Part shown: positions 12,365 to 24,745 of the stretch, piece by piece | How the letters are laid out: each line of letters begins with the position of its first letter | Numbering within the stretch: position 1 is the stretch's first letter | Assembly: GCF_017591425.1 (NCBI RefSeq) | Contig: NW_024465434.1 | Location: forward strand, 1,488,001-1,552,000 | DNA length: 64,000 nt | Direction of reading: 5' to 3' | DNA from: Ochotona curzoniae | Lineage: Eukaryota; Chordata; Mammalia; Lagomorpha; Ochotonidae | Position numbers and translations under genes: made by a program | Notes under the pieces: model-generated | Database searches by the model: none | Told to the model about the DNA's origin: nothing | What the model saw: only the letters and a program-made list of their open reading frames with translations

Positions 12365-12672
12365 AAGATTTATTTGAAATTCAGAGTTTATTTATTTGAA
12401 ATTCAGAGTTAGGAGGAGACACAGAAATCATTCATCCGTTGGTTCACTCCACAAAAGGCCACAGTGGCCAGAACTGAGCCGATCTGAAGCCCAAGAACTA
12501 CTTCTGGGTCTCCCACCTGGTTCAGGGCCCAGGAGCCTGGATCATCCTCTGCTACTTTCCCACATTGTAAGTGGGAGTTGTACTGGAGTGGAACAGTCGG
12601 GACTTGGGCTAGAGCCCAAAGGGGATGCCAGCACTACAGTCGGAGGATTAGTTTGATATGCCACCACACCAG
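12365..12672 (-). mobile_element. CSINE
   Basis: Minus-strand copy: 'tatttgaaattcagagtt', 'tcatccgttggttcactcc', 'cttctgggtctcccacctgg', 'gggatgccagcactacag' and 'gccaccacaccagcc'. It has a short direct repeat of 'tttatttgaaattcagagtt' near 12370 and 12390, a local slippage duplication of the tail. Confidence 0.85.
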
Positions 12673-13627
12673 CCATATTCTTTTTCCTTGAAGAATAGTT
12701 TACACTGGCTAGAGAAGTATAAATTGGAATGTATTTTTTTTCAATCACTACAAAAAATGCAATTCTATTATCTTCTGATTCTCATAAATGTTTATAAAAA
12801 TGAAATCTATTTTTACCACACCTTGTTATATGAAAAGATAACTGTCAGGAAATCTGATCTTAGTTCTAAAGGAATAAATTGGAAGAATTGCCTTTTTGCT
12901 AAAGTAAAACAATATAAATTCACAAACTGAGCAAAAGCTAGGAAATATATATTTATACATATATACTCAGGCAGAAAATAAGCTGCTATTCCTGATAGAA
13001 GTAAATTTGATGTGTCCTGCCCTCTGTAGGCCTTTGTTCTGGGAAGTGCATTAAGAAGGGGAGATCTAAGCAGACCCTTGAAAAGCTGGTGAGAATTCAG
13101 AGACTTGCAGAGTTCAGGCAGGCTTCAGTAGTTGGAACTTACTGAGCAGAATACCAAAGAAAGGGTCTATATTAAAAAGAAACAGATACAGGAATTAGGG
13201 TGCAATTTCCCTGAATCTCTGGCTAAATATAGACCTATTTACCAGGTGAAACCACCACATATTTGGGAAAAAATTTTTGAAAAAGTTCTGCAGTTATATA
13301 AGCAGCTGATATCCAAGTTAACACAGTAGAAGGAATCTTTCATCTCTCCTCCAATCAGAATGAGAGACTGCATTGAAAGCACAGGAATTAGTGGACAAGC
13401 TAGAAGACTTACCTCCACTGCAGAGACTAAATTTGCTTTATAGTAATACCCCACAAAGCTTTGAGATCTTTCTAAAATATCAATACATTAATTAGCATGA
13501 CTAAAAGTTAAACTTCTAAAAAATACAACTAAATCTATAACTCAACATGCTAAAAAAGTATCCAGAATCCACACAATAGTTGATAGAGGCATAATTTTTA
13601 AAGTGTGAGATTGGGAAGGTGTTTGGT
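12673..13627. other. Unassigned non-coding DNA
   Basis: No gene or element recognised. The open frame at 13132-13329 is Lys- and Gln-rich with no motif and could be part of an old LINE 5' region, but I could not confirm this. Confidence 0.4.
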
Positions 13628-13885
13628 ACGTTGACTGTAGTAATTGAGATGTCCACATCCTCTTTAAGGGTGCCTCATTCCAGCTTCCTGCTACAGCACC
13701 TTCCGGGAGGCAGCAGATGGTGACATGGATTCCTGAATTCCCAGCTCTATGGGACATGTGGCTTGGGTTCCTGTCTCCTGACTTTAACCTGGCCCAGCCT
13801 TGGGGAATTTGGGTCATGAATCAGAAGATACGAGATCTGTATGTGTCTCTATGCATGTCAAATAAAATAAAAACAAGTTTACAGT
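13628..13885 (+). mobile_element. Diverged CSINE2
   Basis: The core 'ccagcttcctgctacagcac' with 'gggaggcagcagatggtga', 'ctttaacctggcccagcc' and the tail 'tcaaataaaataaaaa' match older CSINE2 copies on the plus strand. The head is poorly preserved. Confidence 0.75.
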
Positions 13886-15855
13886 TTTAAAAGTGAGGTC
13901 TTTCCAAGAGGAAACTCGATGAAGGAAAAAAGGATTCAGAGGGAAGATTGACAGCATTCATGGAAACAGCATTAAACACCTTCTCTAAATGTTCCGTATG
14001 TTCAAATACGAAAAGGAAGTTACAAATATGACGAAGAGAAGATTACAAGAGATATCATATGTAGTGTTTAAAATGTGAGTGTTTAACAGATTTGACATTC
14101 TCATGAAAAGGTATGATCAGTAAACGTGAAGACAAAGGGATTAGAAAAGAATTTAAACAAAGCTTATAACAAATGAAAGTACTAGAAGACGTAAATAGTG
14201 TCAATGAAGGGTGTGGCAGTACAAAGCCACGAACCAGACATTTACAGAGGAATGAAGACAGAAAGAGGCTCCAAATCAGCTGGAAAATTTGGCAAATTTT
14301 TGCAATGCTGTTAATGCATGTATTAAATCAAATTAACACAAGGAAAACAGCACACAGGAAATAGCACTCATGTGCATCATTCATAAAACTCAAATTAGAG
14401 TAGATTTCCTATGGAGTTTTATGTGCTATGTGCTTTTCAAGAATTCAAAGATTAGAATCTTTTTTTTTGGGGGGGGGTGGTGGTATCAGCTGAACTGTTG
14501 TTTGCCACAGGAGCAGGTGTTCTGACCTGGTTACTGTTGTTCTGGAAATCCCCTGACTCCTCAGAAATCAGGTAAAGCAGGCAAAAGTGGAGAATCGGCA
14601 AAGCAGAAACGTTCCCTTACGTGATTTCTATGTAACGCCTGGGCAGTTCTACAATCATGCTTGCCACTAAGATTTCCTGGTCAAATATCTTCCCCCATTG
14701 AGATTTTTTATTTTAAATCTTCAATGCGTAACACTTTCTGCAGGATGGGGTAAAAATTTATCCCTGGTCTCTCAGAGAAGTTTCACCTACTCTCTTTTGT
14801 AATAATGATTTTTACTTCTGCTCTTTTTTCCTTAACCTTCACAATATAACCATAACCTAACTGATAAATTAATTCTGGTCTTAATTTTAATGCAAGTTGG
14901 AAATGAATGTAAACACAAAACCCTCAACAAAGTTTGTTTAGAAGAAGCCATAGGCATGAAGACATATGTATCCTAATGACTTACAGGTTAGGGAACATAT
15001 TGGTAAGATTTACCAATGCAAGGCTATTTGAGAAGCTTCTTCAAGGGTAATATTTTCGGGATTGATGTAAGAAAATGAATTTTCTCTAGGTAGTAATGAT
15101 AAGGGCCACTTTGGTCACCTATCAATCATGATAAAATAAAGGTCTCTAGATGTGTAAACAGGGATTAGAGTTTGGGTATGGATGGAAAAGGTAGCCAACA
15201 GCTCAAGAAGGATGTCAGCTAAGGTGAACTAAAGAAAGAATTGGTTTCACATCTGAACAACAACAATAAAAAGCACAATGGCTCTGTCAGTCTCCTATTT
15301 TAAACTGATTCTCTTATAAGTTAATATTGTAAATATCAGTCTATGGTCAAGTTTGAATTAAACTAGGAAAAGCGAATTTCAGAATTTGTTGATGTAAAAG
15401 GTGAATATATGGGTGATGAGACTACACAGTGCAAGCTGAGACAGCATATCAACCACTTTCAAAATGCCTTTCCCATTTTGGAATGTAATGTTGATGAACA
15501 TCAACAATTAAATCGCTATGCTCGTTTTGAATGGCTCATTTGGCCAGAACTTAACATGCAAATATATAGGCAGCCCTTCATGAGTTTTTGCTTAAGTTGA
15601 TTGAACACAGTGGTTCTGAAGCGTCATTTTAGCAACATTAATGTCAAAAACTGAGAAATTCCACATTTTTTTCAAACTAAGTCTTGGAAACCTCGCATGT
15701 ATTTTAGCTTGTTAAATTTTGTTTAAGAATGTATATCGTGCAACATGCTTTCAGACATACAAACTGTAGCATAGCTGAATTAAACTAATTATCATCTATT
15801 ATCTCAAACACTCATTTTGCTGTCAGAGAGTTGTCACCATCTTTTTTCAAAGTTA
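13886..15855. other. Unassigned non-coding DNA
   Basis: About 2 kb with no recognisable gene, RNA or transposon. A T9G9 run near 14461-14478 is the only simple-sequence feature. Old repeats beyond visual recognition are likely. Confidence 0.45.
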
Positions 15856-16160
15856 TTTGTATTTAAAAAGCCAAGTCACAGAGACGGAAGGAAATACAGA
15901 GGGGGAGAAAGATCTTCCGTGTGCTGGCCCTCTCCCTGTATGGTCCCAAAGGCTGCAGGAGACCCAGTCAGAAGCCGGAGCTTCCTCCAGGTCTCCCATG
16001 TGCCTAAGTGGCCTACACATTGAGAACATCCTTGGCTTCCCTCCCAAGCTGCCAGAAGGCAGCTAGCTCACACATGGAGCAGCTGGGGTCCCTGGGGGAT
16101 GCTGGCGCTGTGGGTGGCAGCTTTCCTCGAGGTACCGTGTGGCCAGCCTTGGGAAGCTAT
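15856..16160 (-). mobile_element. CSINE, diverged
   Basis: Minus-strand copy with 'gaagccggagcttcctccag', 'gtctcccatgtgcctaag', 'ggatgctggcgctgtggg' and 'ccgtgtggccagcc'. The central part has been rearranged or mutated. Confidence 0.8.
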
Positions 16161-16174
16161 TGCATCATTTATCA

Positions 16175-16440
16175 AGTATATAATGAACGTTATTCACTAT
16201 AAGCACCTTGATTTTATTCTTACGCTTGAGATTTTGTACCTTACGAGCAACATTTCCTCAATCCTCTCATCCTCGCCCTTCAGCCCCTACTAACTGGAAT
16301 TCCACTGTTCCAATGAACTTACTTATTCTAGATTCTACAAGTGAGTGAGCCCACATGACGTCTGTCGTTCCGTGTCTGGTACAGTTCACTTTATGCCTTG
16401 CAGGTGACTGGAATCACCACACAACCATCTGAAGCTTGTG
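16175..16440 (-). mobile_element. L1M 3'UTR fragment, antisense
   Basis: Plus-strand text 'ctactaactggaattcca', 'ttctagattctacaagtgag' and 'gttccgtgtctggtacag' is the antisense of a well-known old L1M 3' segment ('...agattccacatataagtga...'). Confidence 0.55.
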
Positions 16441-17012
16441 TTTTCCAAGACTTGGTTCAAATTATATTTTAATATATCTTTTGAATCCATGCTGTCTTTT
16501 TAGAAATTAAGAAACAGAAGATGATTATTTTCATATCTAACTACAAAGTAAATAAGCATTTAAACAACTGAAAGAAAAATAACTACCTGGAGAAATTAAG
16601 TAACCAATATTGAATATTGCTTATTTTGCCAAACACTTGCTATTTTAAGTAGATTTAAACAATTCAATCAATATGCACAGTTTATTTCAAATATAAGTCC
16701 AGTGAAATCAATGGGTGCTAAATACCAAAATCACTACCAAGACACAGTTGTCTACAAGAATTTACATGCTCTGCACCTGTATTTAGATAATTTGGCAAAA
16801 TTATGTTTGATCAAAAAATGTTATTTATATCATAAAATATTTACTTGAGTATTTAATGATGATGAAGAAACCAGAAGTATTGGATTAAATAGGAGCATAG
16901 GCTTGTATAAAAGAATACAACTGAATTTTCAAATTTTAAATGAAATTCAATGTGGAAAATGAGAGAGAGGGATTTACCTGGATATTTGGTTGCCTATAGT
17001 CTGTCTTTTAAA
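16441..17012. other. Unassigned non-coding DNA
   Basis: AT-rich sequence without recognisable gene or repeat. Confidence 0.45.
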
Positions 17013-17024
17013 AGAGCAATAGTT

Positions 17025-17363
17025 GGGCCCGGCGCGGTTGCCTAGTGGTTGAAGTCCTCGCCTTGCACACGCCAGGAACCAATATGGGTGCCAGTTCTAA
17101 TCCCGGCCGCTCCACTCCCATCCAGCTCCCTGCCTGTGGCCTGGGAAAGCAGTCGAGGACAGCCCAAAGCCTTGGGACCCTGCACCCTGTGTGGGAGACC
17201 CAGAAGAGGTCCTGGCTCCTGGCTTTGGATTGGCTCAGCACCAGCCATTGTGGCCGCTTGGGGAGGGAGCCATCGAATGGAAGATCTTTCTCTCTGTCTT
17301 TCCTCCTTTCTGTGTATCTACCTTTCCAAGAAAAATAGGTAAATCTTAAAAAAAAAAAAAAAG
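17025..17363 (+). mobile_element. Full-length young CSINE with TSD
   Basis: The head 'gggcccggcgcggttgccta' is followed by the full CSINE body and ends in an A14 tail. It is flanked by the 12-bp repeat 'agagcaatagtt' at 17013-17024 and 17364-17375. Open frames inside it on both strands are SINE shadows, not genes. Confidence 0.95.
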
Positions 17364-17375
17364 AGAGCAATAGTT

Positions 17376-18750
17376 TCTAGTTTGTTTTGACTAACAGTTT
17401 CTTACATAATATTTCAAATAAAGTATTCATCTCAGCAGGGATTCCTAAAAATATGGGCTATATATATGTATTAGTGTTCTATATATGGATGTGTTCTGCT
17501 ACAAAGTCTGATGCAATAATCAGGGTAATAATAAATGTGTAAAAACATATCATATAAACCACTGCATCTGTTACTGCCTCTGAAAATCTTAGAGAAAACA
17601 AGATTTAAATTGGATCTTAAAGGAAGTCATGGTATTGAGAACACAGAGGCTGCCATTCAAGCAACCCTAATATTCTCATGCCCGTATTCAAAATGCTTCA
17701 GGAGTTTCTTATTGCTTTTATGATGGAACCTTTCATAAATGTAGGCATCTCTGCAATTAGGACCTATGTAGTTTATCTCTGAAGTAAATATTTAAAATCC
17801 CGCAAAATCATTAAGTACGCTTTACAAACAGGAAAAAATTACACCTAAACAGAGGAATATGCTTAGTCTGCCATTCCCCATGCAAATGAGGTTCAAACTG
17901 GCCTCTGTAGCATGAATTACTGTCAGGCTGGCGAGAAGAGAGAATCCTACCACTTGTGCAGAGCAAATTAATAGCATGTGAGAAGACCCAAAAGCAGCAA
18001 GAGGTTCAAAATAACTCAAGCACAGAAAGAAAACCAGGCCAAGTGTAAAAGGGCAACTGGAAATAGAAACAGACAACTCCATCAGGACTTCATACATCCG
18101 GGTTCAATGTCACATCCCCAAACTTAGTATTAGGCAAGTTGGAGGCTATTCAAAGATGGTTGCTTGCATAAATAAATTATGGGGACAGCCCAAATCAACA
18201 GACTTTCACAAAGATAAATTCACATGCCATTGAAAGTGGCAAACAAATGAAATGTCTTAAATGTTTAATGGTTCACCATATATTATCTGAAGTTTTGATG
18301 ATCTTTTTCCAGATAATGATTGACAAACCAAACCCTGGCCATGAGCCACTTTAGCAATTGTGGGACAGCACGTTCCCATCATCTGCATCATCTGCACCGC
18401 ACTAGCATGAGTCCACATTTGACCTTGACTTTACGTTTCCAATACTTGTCTCATTTCTCCAGCTCATGTGTGTAGCAATGCCTGTTGAGGCTACTGTAGG
18501 CAATTTGATCCTGATCAATGCCCTGAGTTTTATTCAATTCCCACATGTTAATTATTGAGCACTGCTAATCCAGTGAGATCTGCCAGAGTGTTTCTCTGAT
18601 GGCAGATCAGTAGTCTGATAAAGAAATAGTCCTTTAATGATAATTCCAGGAATTCTTAGCCAAGCCAGTGTTGGGATATTAAAGTTATCAGGAGCCTATA
18701 CTTGTTAGAGTCCTATCCATGAGTTTACTTAAAATATTAAGATTGACAGA
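17376..18750. other. Unassigned non-coding DNA
   Basis: Nothing recognised with confidence. Around 18140-18230, 'gcataaataaattatgggga' faintly resembles L1 ORF2 end sequence but is too weak to call. Confidence 0.45.
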
Positions 18751-18990
18751 GCCCAGCTTGATGGCCTAGTGGCTAAAGTCCTTGCCCTGCAGGTGCCAGG
18801 ATCCCATACAGGTGCCAGTTCATGTCCAGGCATGGGAGACCTCAAGGGAACTCCAGCCTCCTGGCTTTGGATCAGTTCAGCTTCAGTGGTTGTGGCCTTT
18901 GGGGAGTAAACCATTGGATGCACTTTTCTCTCTGTATCTCCTTCTCCCTGTATCTACCTTTCCAATCAATCGATCAATCTTTAGAAAAAA
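18751..18990 (+). mobile_element. CSINE with internal deletion
   Basis: Head 'gcccagcttgatggcctagt' and tail 'tttccaatcaatcgatcaat' are present. The middle jumps from 'ggtgccagttcatgtccagg' straight to 'catgggagacctcaagg', losing roughly 100 bp of the usual body. Confidence 0.88.
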
Positions 18991-20354
18991 ATTAAGACTG
19001 GTAGAAATTTATTACAATAGTGATGAAACTGGCAAGGGTGATCAGTTATTCCCAATGCACAGAACATTTTAAAATAACTCGAATTCTCTTATTGTTATAA
19101 TAGGACTTTCCTACAAATTTTATGCAACACATTAATTACACATTTACTGAGATACAACCCATTTATTAAGTACCACTTATCCGACAGTGTTTTCTATATA
19201 ATTGAACAAAGGATAAGCCCAATTAGTTTTACATGCTTCTCTGAGAAATTTCAGGAATCCTTCTTGAAGTGTCCTAAAATTTTATGTCCAAAACCTAATC
19301 TAGAACTCAGTTGGGGCAAGTTACAAGTATCAGAGGCTCAAAAGCCATGAACAATGTAGGATTTTATGTCATCTTGAATAGCGATTCCTTAGCCAAAACG
19401 ACAATATTTCAAAACCAAACAAGAGCCACTACACAGCTCTAGGAAGCCAAGCACAGTCAACAGTCTGTTTTTCCAAGTACCCAAAACAACTGTGATCACT
19501 TCATATTTAGAAATTATGAAATGCATATCCAATCTCCAAAAGCATTAAGAAATAAGATTCTAATTTGTATATTAGTACTGTCATAATAATGCTCAACTCC
19601 TAGAAAAAATGTAATTCCCTTCTATTTTAACCGAATAGATCACATATACATTCATAAAATTCAAATCATCTGTAACTTTCTCATTCACTCAGTTCTCTCC
19701 CCTCCCGTTCTCCCTACCCTGCTTCCCTCTGAGGCCAATCTACCTAACTTGGTTATACTGCATTATACTTCATTATGCTGAATAACAAGAAGTACAACTA
19801 GAATTCATTCATTGTAATTTAATCCGGTCATCCCTCTACATGCAGGAGAAATGATACCTACCTCATTTGCCAATGCATTCTCAGGCCTTAATAGAATGTT
19901 ATACACAGATAGTTCAGTATCCCAAATTCGATGTACCAATCGTCCACCTCAAGCAACCGGTCATCTCATTACTCAGTATTTTCCAATTAGCCAAGGCACA
20001 TTCTGCAGTGTAAACTATTGACAGCTGTTTTCACTTCAGGACAATTCCTAGTAGTCTATTCCATGTATTAAAGCTGATTGTGAAACTCCCTTAATCAGAA
20101 ACATGTTTGCACCTACCAATTCCACTTCCAACATGTAACAAAAGAATGATTAGGAAAATGCTTCACTAGTTTAGCTAGAAAATGACTCAAATCTAATAAT
20201 CAACTACTTAATTCATCAGGTGGATCCAAGAATTCAAGCCACCCAGAAAGATTTAAAAAAAAAAATCAAACTTCCATCCTATTTATGTTGTAATTTATTT
20301 GTACTTAATCATTATACTTGATTAACCAATTAAGCTGAATGTAAGTTTGGGGTT
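18991..20354. other. Unassigned DNA with a pyrimidine tract
   Basis: A pyrimidine-rich patch at 19690-19732 ('ctctcccctcccgttctccc') resembles the antisense of L1 3'UTR purine tracts, but flanks do not match the L1 3'UTRs seen elsewhere in this window. Otherwise nothing recognised. Confidence 0.4.
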
Positions 20355-20370
20355 AAGAATAAGCAGTTTC

Positions 20371-20704
20371 GGGCCCTGCAGCACGGTGGCACAGTGGTTA
20401 AGGTCCTCGTCTTGCACGCCCGGGATCCCATATGGGCACAGGTTCTATCCCGGCAGTCCCGCTTCCCTTCCAGCTCCCTGCCTGTGGCCTGGGAAAGCAG
20501 TCGAGGACGGCCCAAAGCTTTGGGACCCTGCACCCGCATGGGAGACCCAGAAGAGGCTCCTGGCTTCGGATAGGCATAGTATCGGCCCGTTGCGCTCACT
20601 TGGGGAGTGAATCATCGGATGGAAGATCTTCCTCTCTGTCTCTCCTCCTCTCTGTATATCTGCCTTTCCAATAAAAAAATAATAAAAAATAAATCTTTAA
20701 AAAA
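20371..20704 (+). mobile_element. Full-length young CSINE with 16-bp TSD
   Basis: Complete copy from 'gggccctgcagcacggtggc' to its A-tail, flanked by 'aagaataagcagtttc' at 20355-20370 and 20705-20720. It carries the short 'aggctcctggcttcgga' form and 'ggcatag' in place of 'ggctcag', marking a distinct subfamily shared with the copies at 43901, 47332 and 63505. Confidence 0.96.
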
Positions 20705-20720
20705 AAGAATAAGCAGTTTC

Positions 20721-21297
20721 TTAACCAAACCTGTGATCTCTAAGTCACTGCGTTCAAGCAGGTTCCCAATGAATAAGACTGCAGAGAATATATACCGCGT
20801 GGACGAAGGTATCGTTCCCTGCTGTGCTCAGCTCAAGCTTTTAACTTTAAGAAACAGCTGCCACTGATCCCAGATTCAGAGGTGAGGAATTTTTTTTTTT
20901 CTGCCAAGGGTTTTTGGATATTTATAACATCAGCTGTGGACAAAATCATCAACATAAATATTAGCCTGCTTTGGATCTATTTGCTGAGTCCTGTCTGCGG
21001 TTACCTTGGAGTCCAGAACTAATGATTCTGCAGGTCTTACATGGCACACAGGGTGGTTGTTTTCCACTGTGTGACCGTGTCATCTTGTAAAACGAACTTT
21101 GTTAAAAATGTCAAATCTTACCAACACTTAAATACATTGATTCACACATACAATCCGTTATTTTTTGCTATTTCTTTTCATATAGTAAACCCCAAATATT
21201 TTTCCTGTAATAAAGCTTCATTTATCCACCATCCTTTTAAATTATTTCTGATTAAATTCATCCATCACTAAAGCAATAGTAAACATTCCAAAAAGAA
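20721..21297. other. Unassigned non-coding DNA
   Basis: No gene or repeat recognised; a poly-T run lies near 20891. Confidence 0.45.
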
Positions 21298-21592
21298 TTT
21301 AAAGATTGACTTATCATTGGAAAGGCAGATCTATGGAGAGTAAGAGAAACAGAAAAATCTTCCATCTGCTGCTTCACTCCCCAGTGGTGGCAACGGCCGG
21401 AGCTGAGCTGATCCAAAGCCAGGAGCTTACTCTTGGTCTCTCATGTGGGTACAGGTCCCTAAGACCACCCTCTACTGCTTGCCCAGGCCATTAGCAGGGA
21501 ACTGGATGGGAAGCAGAGCAAATGGGACAAGAGCTGGTGGCATATTGGATGCTGGTGCTTGCAGGCAGGCAATTGAGCCATCGTGACAGTCC
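21298..21592 (-). mobile_element. CSINE
   Basis: Minus-strand copy: 'attggaaaggcagatctatg', 'cttccatctgctgcttcact', 'gatccaaagccaggagct', 'gggtacaggtccctaaga' and 'gattgagccatcgtga'-like head. Moderately diverged. Confidence 0.87.
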
Positions 21593-22491
21593 CCAAGTTC
21601 TGACCACTCCTTAGTATAAAATTGGTCGGATCAGAAGAAGGAACACCAGTTGAACCAAACTGGACCCAGTCCAATTTCTACCTCTCCTGGGCAACCACCA
21701 AAGGGATATTAACCTCTCAAAAGCTAGCACTGGATAGAGTACCAAAAGGTGGAGTTGCAGGCTTCCTGGATCCAGGTGGACCCAGGATTTATCTCTTCTA
21801 GCAGCTTTACCTATTAACCTCCTTCAGCTTCTGCTGTGACTTCCAACTTAGTTTGTATAAATCCAAAGAAACTCACAGCTCAAAGCACAAATCCATGTAA
21901 TTTAAAAAAAAAAAGCCATGAAACATCACTTCTCTGTCTTTTGGCTCAGATCAAGCATAAAATCAAGAGCTTACCTCCAATGTCTAGATGCAGTCAGAAA
22001 AACCAAGATGACATCAGGGTCAGCAGATGCCACAGCTGGTTCTTGGACATCCCTGGGTAACTGAAACTCGGCCTCCATCCTGCCAAACACAAGACTATGT
22101 GAAGAGAAAAAAATATATATCTTAAAGAAACAAGACTTAACAGCTAATCTGTGCGGTACAAATGAGAGCAACTCACAAATTAAGCAGCTCCTAGAACTAG
22201 GACAGGCTCTGAAAACTTACCCCAGGAGAACCAGCTGATGATATTTATATAAAACAAGTGAGGTAAAGCGAAGCTTAATTACTTACTGCCTGATTAGTTA
22301 ATTGGTTGCAGAGCCTTCTATAATCACCTGAAGTTTGCTACTATGATGAAACTGTTGGTTTCTTAGGTTTAGTTCATCAATGCAATAAAATCAATGGCCT
22401 CTCACAAATATTAAACAGCATTGTCTTTTAAAATACTTACACTACTGATAAACATATGAACTGACTTATATATGCTAAAATATCTATGCTT
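21593..22491. other. Unassigned non-coding DNA
   Basis: Contains an A12 run at 21904-21915 downstream of GC-richer text (21640-21830). That could be the tail of a decayed retrocopy, but no source gene is recognisable. Confidence 0.4.
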
Positions 22492-23102
22492 TTTTTTTAA
22501 TTTGAAAGGCAGGATTTTACAGAAAGGAAGAGAGAGGTCTCCCATCTGCTAGTTTACTCTCCAAAAAGGCTGTAAAGGCCAGCCTGAGCCAACCTGAGGT
22601 TTGGATCCAGAAGCTTCTTTCAGTTTCCCATGTGGGTTCAGGGAACCAATGATTTGAGCCATGCTCTGCTGCTTTCTCAGGCCATAATTAGGGAGCAGAA
22701 TTAGAAATGGAAAAGCTGGCCTTGCATGGTCACCTAGTGGTTAATATCCTCACCTTGAACTTACCAGTATCCCATATTGGTGCCAGTTCTAATCCCGGTG
22801 GCACGCTTTCCATCCAGCTCCCTGCTTGTGGCCTGGGAAAGCAGTTGAGGACGGCCCAAAGCCTTGAGACCCTGCACCTGCATGGGAAACCGAGAAGAAG
22901 CTCCTGGCTCCTTGCTTCAGATTGGCTCAGCACCAGCCGTTGTGGCTGCTTGGGAGTGAACCATCAGATGGAAGCTCTTTCTCTCTGTCTCTCCTCCTCT
23001 CTGTATATCTCACTTTGCAATAAAAATAAATAAATCTTTAAAAAAAAGGGAAAAGCTGGGATATTCATCAGTTCCTATATAGGATGCTAATGCCGTTAAG
23101 AT
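22492..23102 (-). mobile_element. Older CSINE, interrupted by a younger CSINE
   Basis: The left part (22492-22719) reads minus-strand from the tail ('aatttgaaaggcaggatttt') to 'ggagcagaattagaaatgg'. It resumes at 23060 with 'gatattcatcagttcctat' and ends 'aggatgctaatgccgtt'. The break is exactly where the plus-strand CSINE 22720-23048 inserted. Confidence 0.85.
22720..23048 (+). mobile_element. Younger CSINE nested in the older one
   Basis: Near full-length plus-strand copy ending 'tttgcaataaaaataaataa' and an A-tail. It is flanked by 'ggaaaagctgg' at 22709-22719 and 23049-23059, giving the order of insertion. Confidence 0.93.
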
Positions 23103-23104
23103 AT

Positions 23105-23149
<45 letters not shown>
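23105..23149. repeat. (GATA)n microsatellite
   Basis: About 11 near-perfect units of 'agat' follow the SINE. Probably length-variable. Confidence 0.97.
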
Positions 23150-24340
23150 GCTAGATAGAACCCATGACAATAAAACTTGCTAATTTTTTCATAAATACCA
23201 TCTGTTTCTATCATTTTTCCTGTTAGAGTAAAAAACAAATTGATATTGTTTGCTAGTTTAGTTAATGCCATCAGTTGGACTTAAGGAGAATTATACTAGC
23301 ATGAAAATAGATGTGCAGTATTTAGCACAATAGACAGGGTACACATTTAGAACAGGACAATCACCTGAGTCCTGCATGCATGCTTTGTGTTAAATGATGA
23401 AATGCACTACAGATGTGATTAAGTGGGGAAGAACTGTTTTAACACAGAAAACTCACCTGGCTCCCCCTGGCTCCTGGTCCTTCACCCCTCTCTACGCTAA
23501 TTGTTGAGACATCTTCATTTTATGTCAAAGTTTTTGCCTTGCAAGTATCTTCATGCACAATTGCACATTAGTATATTTAGTATATGTAGTAAGTCTTAAA
23601 GCCTGGGTTGATAGCCACTACTCATGAGCTTTACAAGGTAACGAACACTGCTGCTCTATAAAGAAGAAACAAGCCTATAAAAGGTGTTCAGAATCTCAGA
23701 TTTTATTGCTATTAATTACATTGGAAAGACAATATTATGATGTGAGAATAAACATGTAACTATTATGGTTAGGTTTTAATATCTACGTATGTATTATTAT
23801 CAGAAATATGAAACGGGGATTATACAAAGAAGTGTGGAACAATGTTTTCAAAGGTAAAAGGACACACAGAAAATGCACTTTGTTCATGTTGTCTAAGATA
23901 AATGAACATGCCCAAAGTATACTACTCCTGTCGCTTGGAAACTAACTCTGTGTTTGAAAAAACAGGAATCCAAGACCGTTATTTTAATAAGTGGCTCATC
24001 AGGACTGATGCGTTATAAGAGAAAAGCAAGGGATGCACACTGCTACTCTCGCAGAAAGCATTCCCCATGACCGAATCATGCTGCTAGCGCAACTCTAAGA
24101 CGATGGGGACCGGATTGTCTCTGTGAGTATGGCCTTGAATTAGAAATCCGTCAACAACCCTATCCAAACAGTTTGATAGGTTGTAGAACCACATAGGAAT
24201 AAAAGATGACTAAACTACAGTGATTGGATAATTAGTTGAAGGTCAGCAATATCTACACCTGGGTTCGGGCAAGAAACAAAAGGCATGTTACATAACCGGT
24301 GAAATGTATTTCAGTCAGTGAAATTCCTCAGACTCAGGCT
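23150..24340. other. Unassigned non-coding DNA
   Basis: No gene or element recognised in about 1.2 kb. Confidence 0.45.
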
Positions 24341-24475
24341 GGCAAGGTGATGCAAAGGGTTAAGCTGCCACACGCTTTGCTGGTATCTAACATCAGAGTG
24401 CTTGTTTAAGTCCCAGCTACTCCACTTCTGATTCTGTTCCTTGCCATTAAATAAATAAATAGCTCTTTAAAAAAA
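24341..24475 (+). mobile_element. Short CSINE2 with internal deletion
   Basis: Head 'ggctggcaaggtgatgcaaa' plus 'gtcccagctactccacttct' and the tail 'attaaataaataaatagctc' are joined with most of the body missing. Confidence 0.78.
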
Positions 24476-24579
24476 ATCCTGCCGCATGCAAGCTCACCTC
24501 CACCGTGCTGTGCTTCTTCTACCAGCTTCATCTCCTACTCACACATTATACCAATTTGGGTAATCACAAGGATAGGGTC

Positions 24580-24745
24580 ATCAGCACAGTGGCCGAGAGG
24601 ATGGCCTCTGAGCAAGATCTTCATTAAAATTTGTCTTCACCACATATTGGCTGACTTGTCTTCAACAAACTGCTGTCACTTTTTAACACAATTTCTGTAA
24701 AATGGAAATACTAATGGTGTCAATATCAGAGCTTCTAAAATATTC
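24580..24745 (+). mobile_element. MIR SINE
   Basis: Follows mammalian MIR: 'tcagcacagtggccgagagg', 'tggcctctgagcaagat', 'ggctgacttgtcttcaac' and 'ttctgtaaaatggaaatact', the last being the very conserved 'tctgtaaaatgggg' core. Ancient and inactive. Confidence 0.75.
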
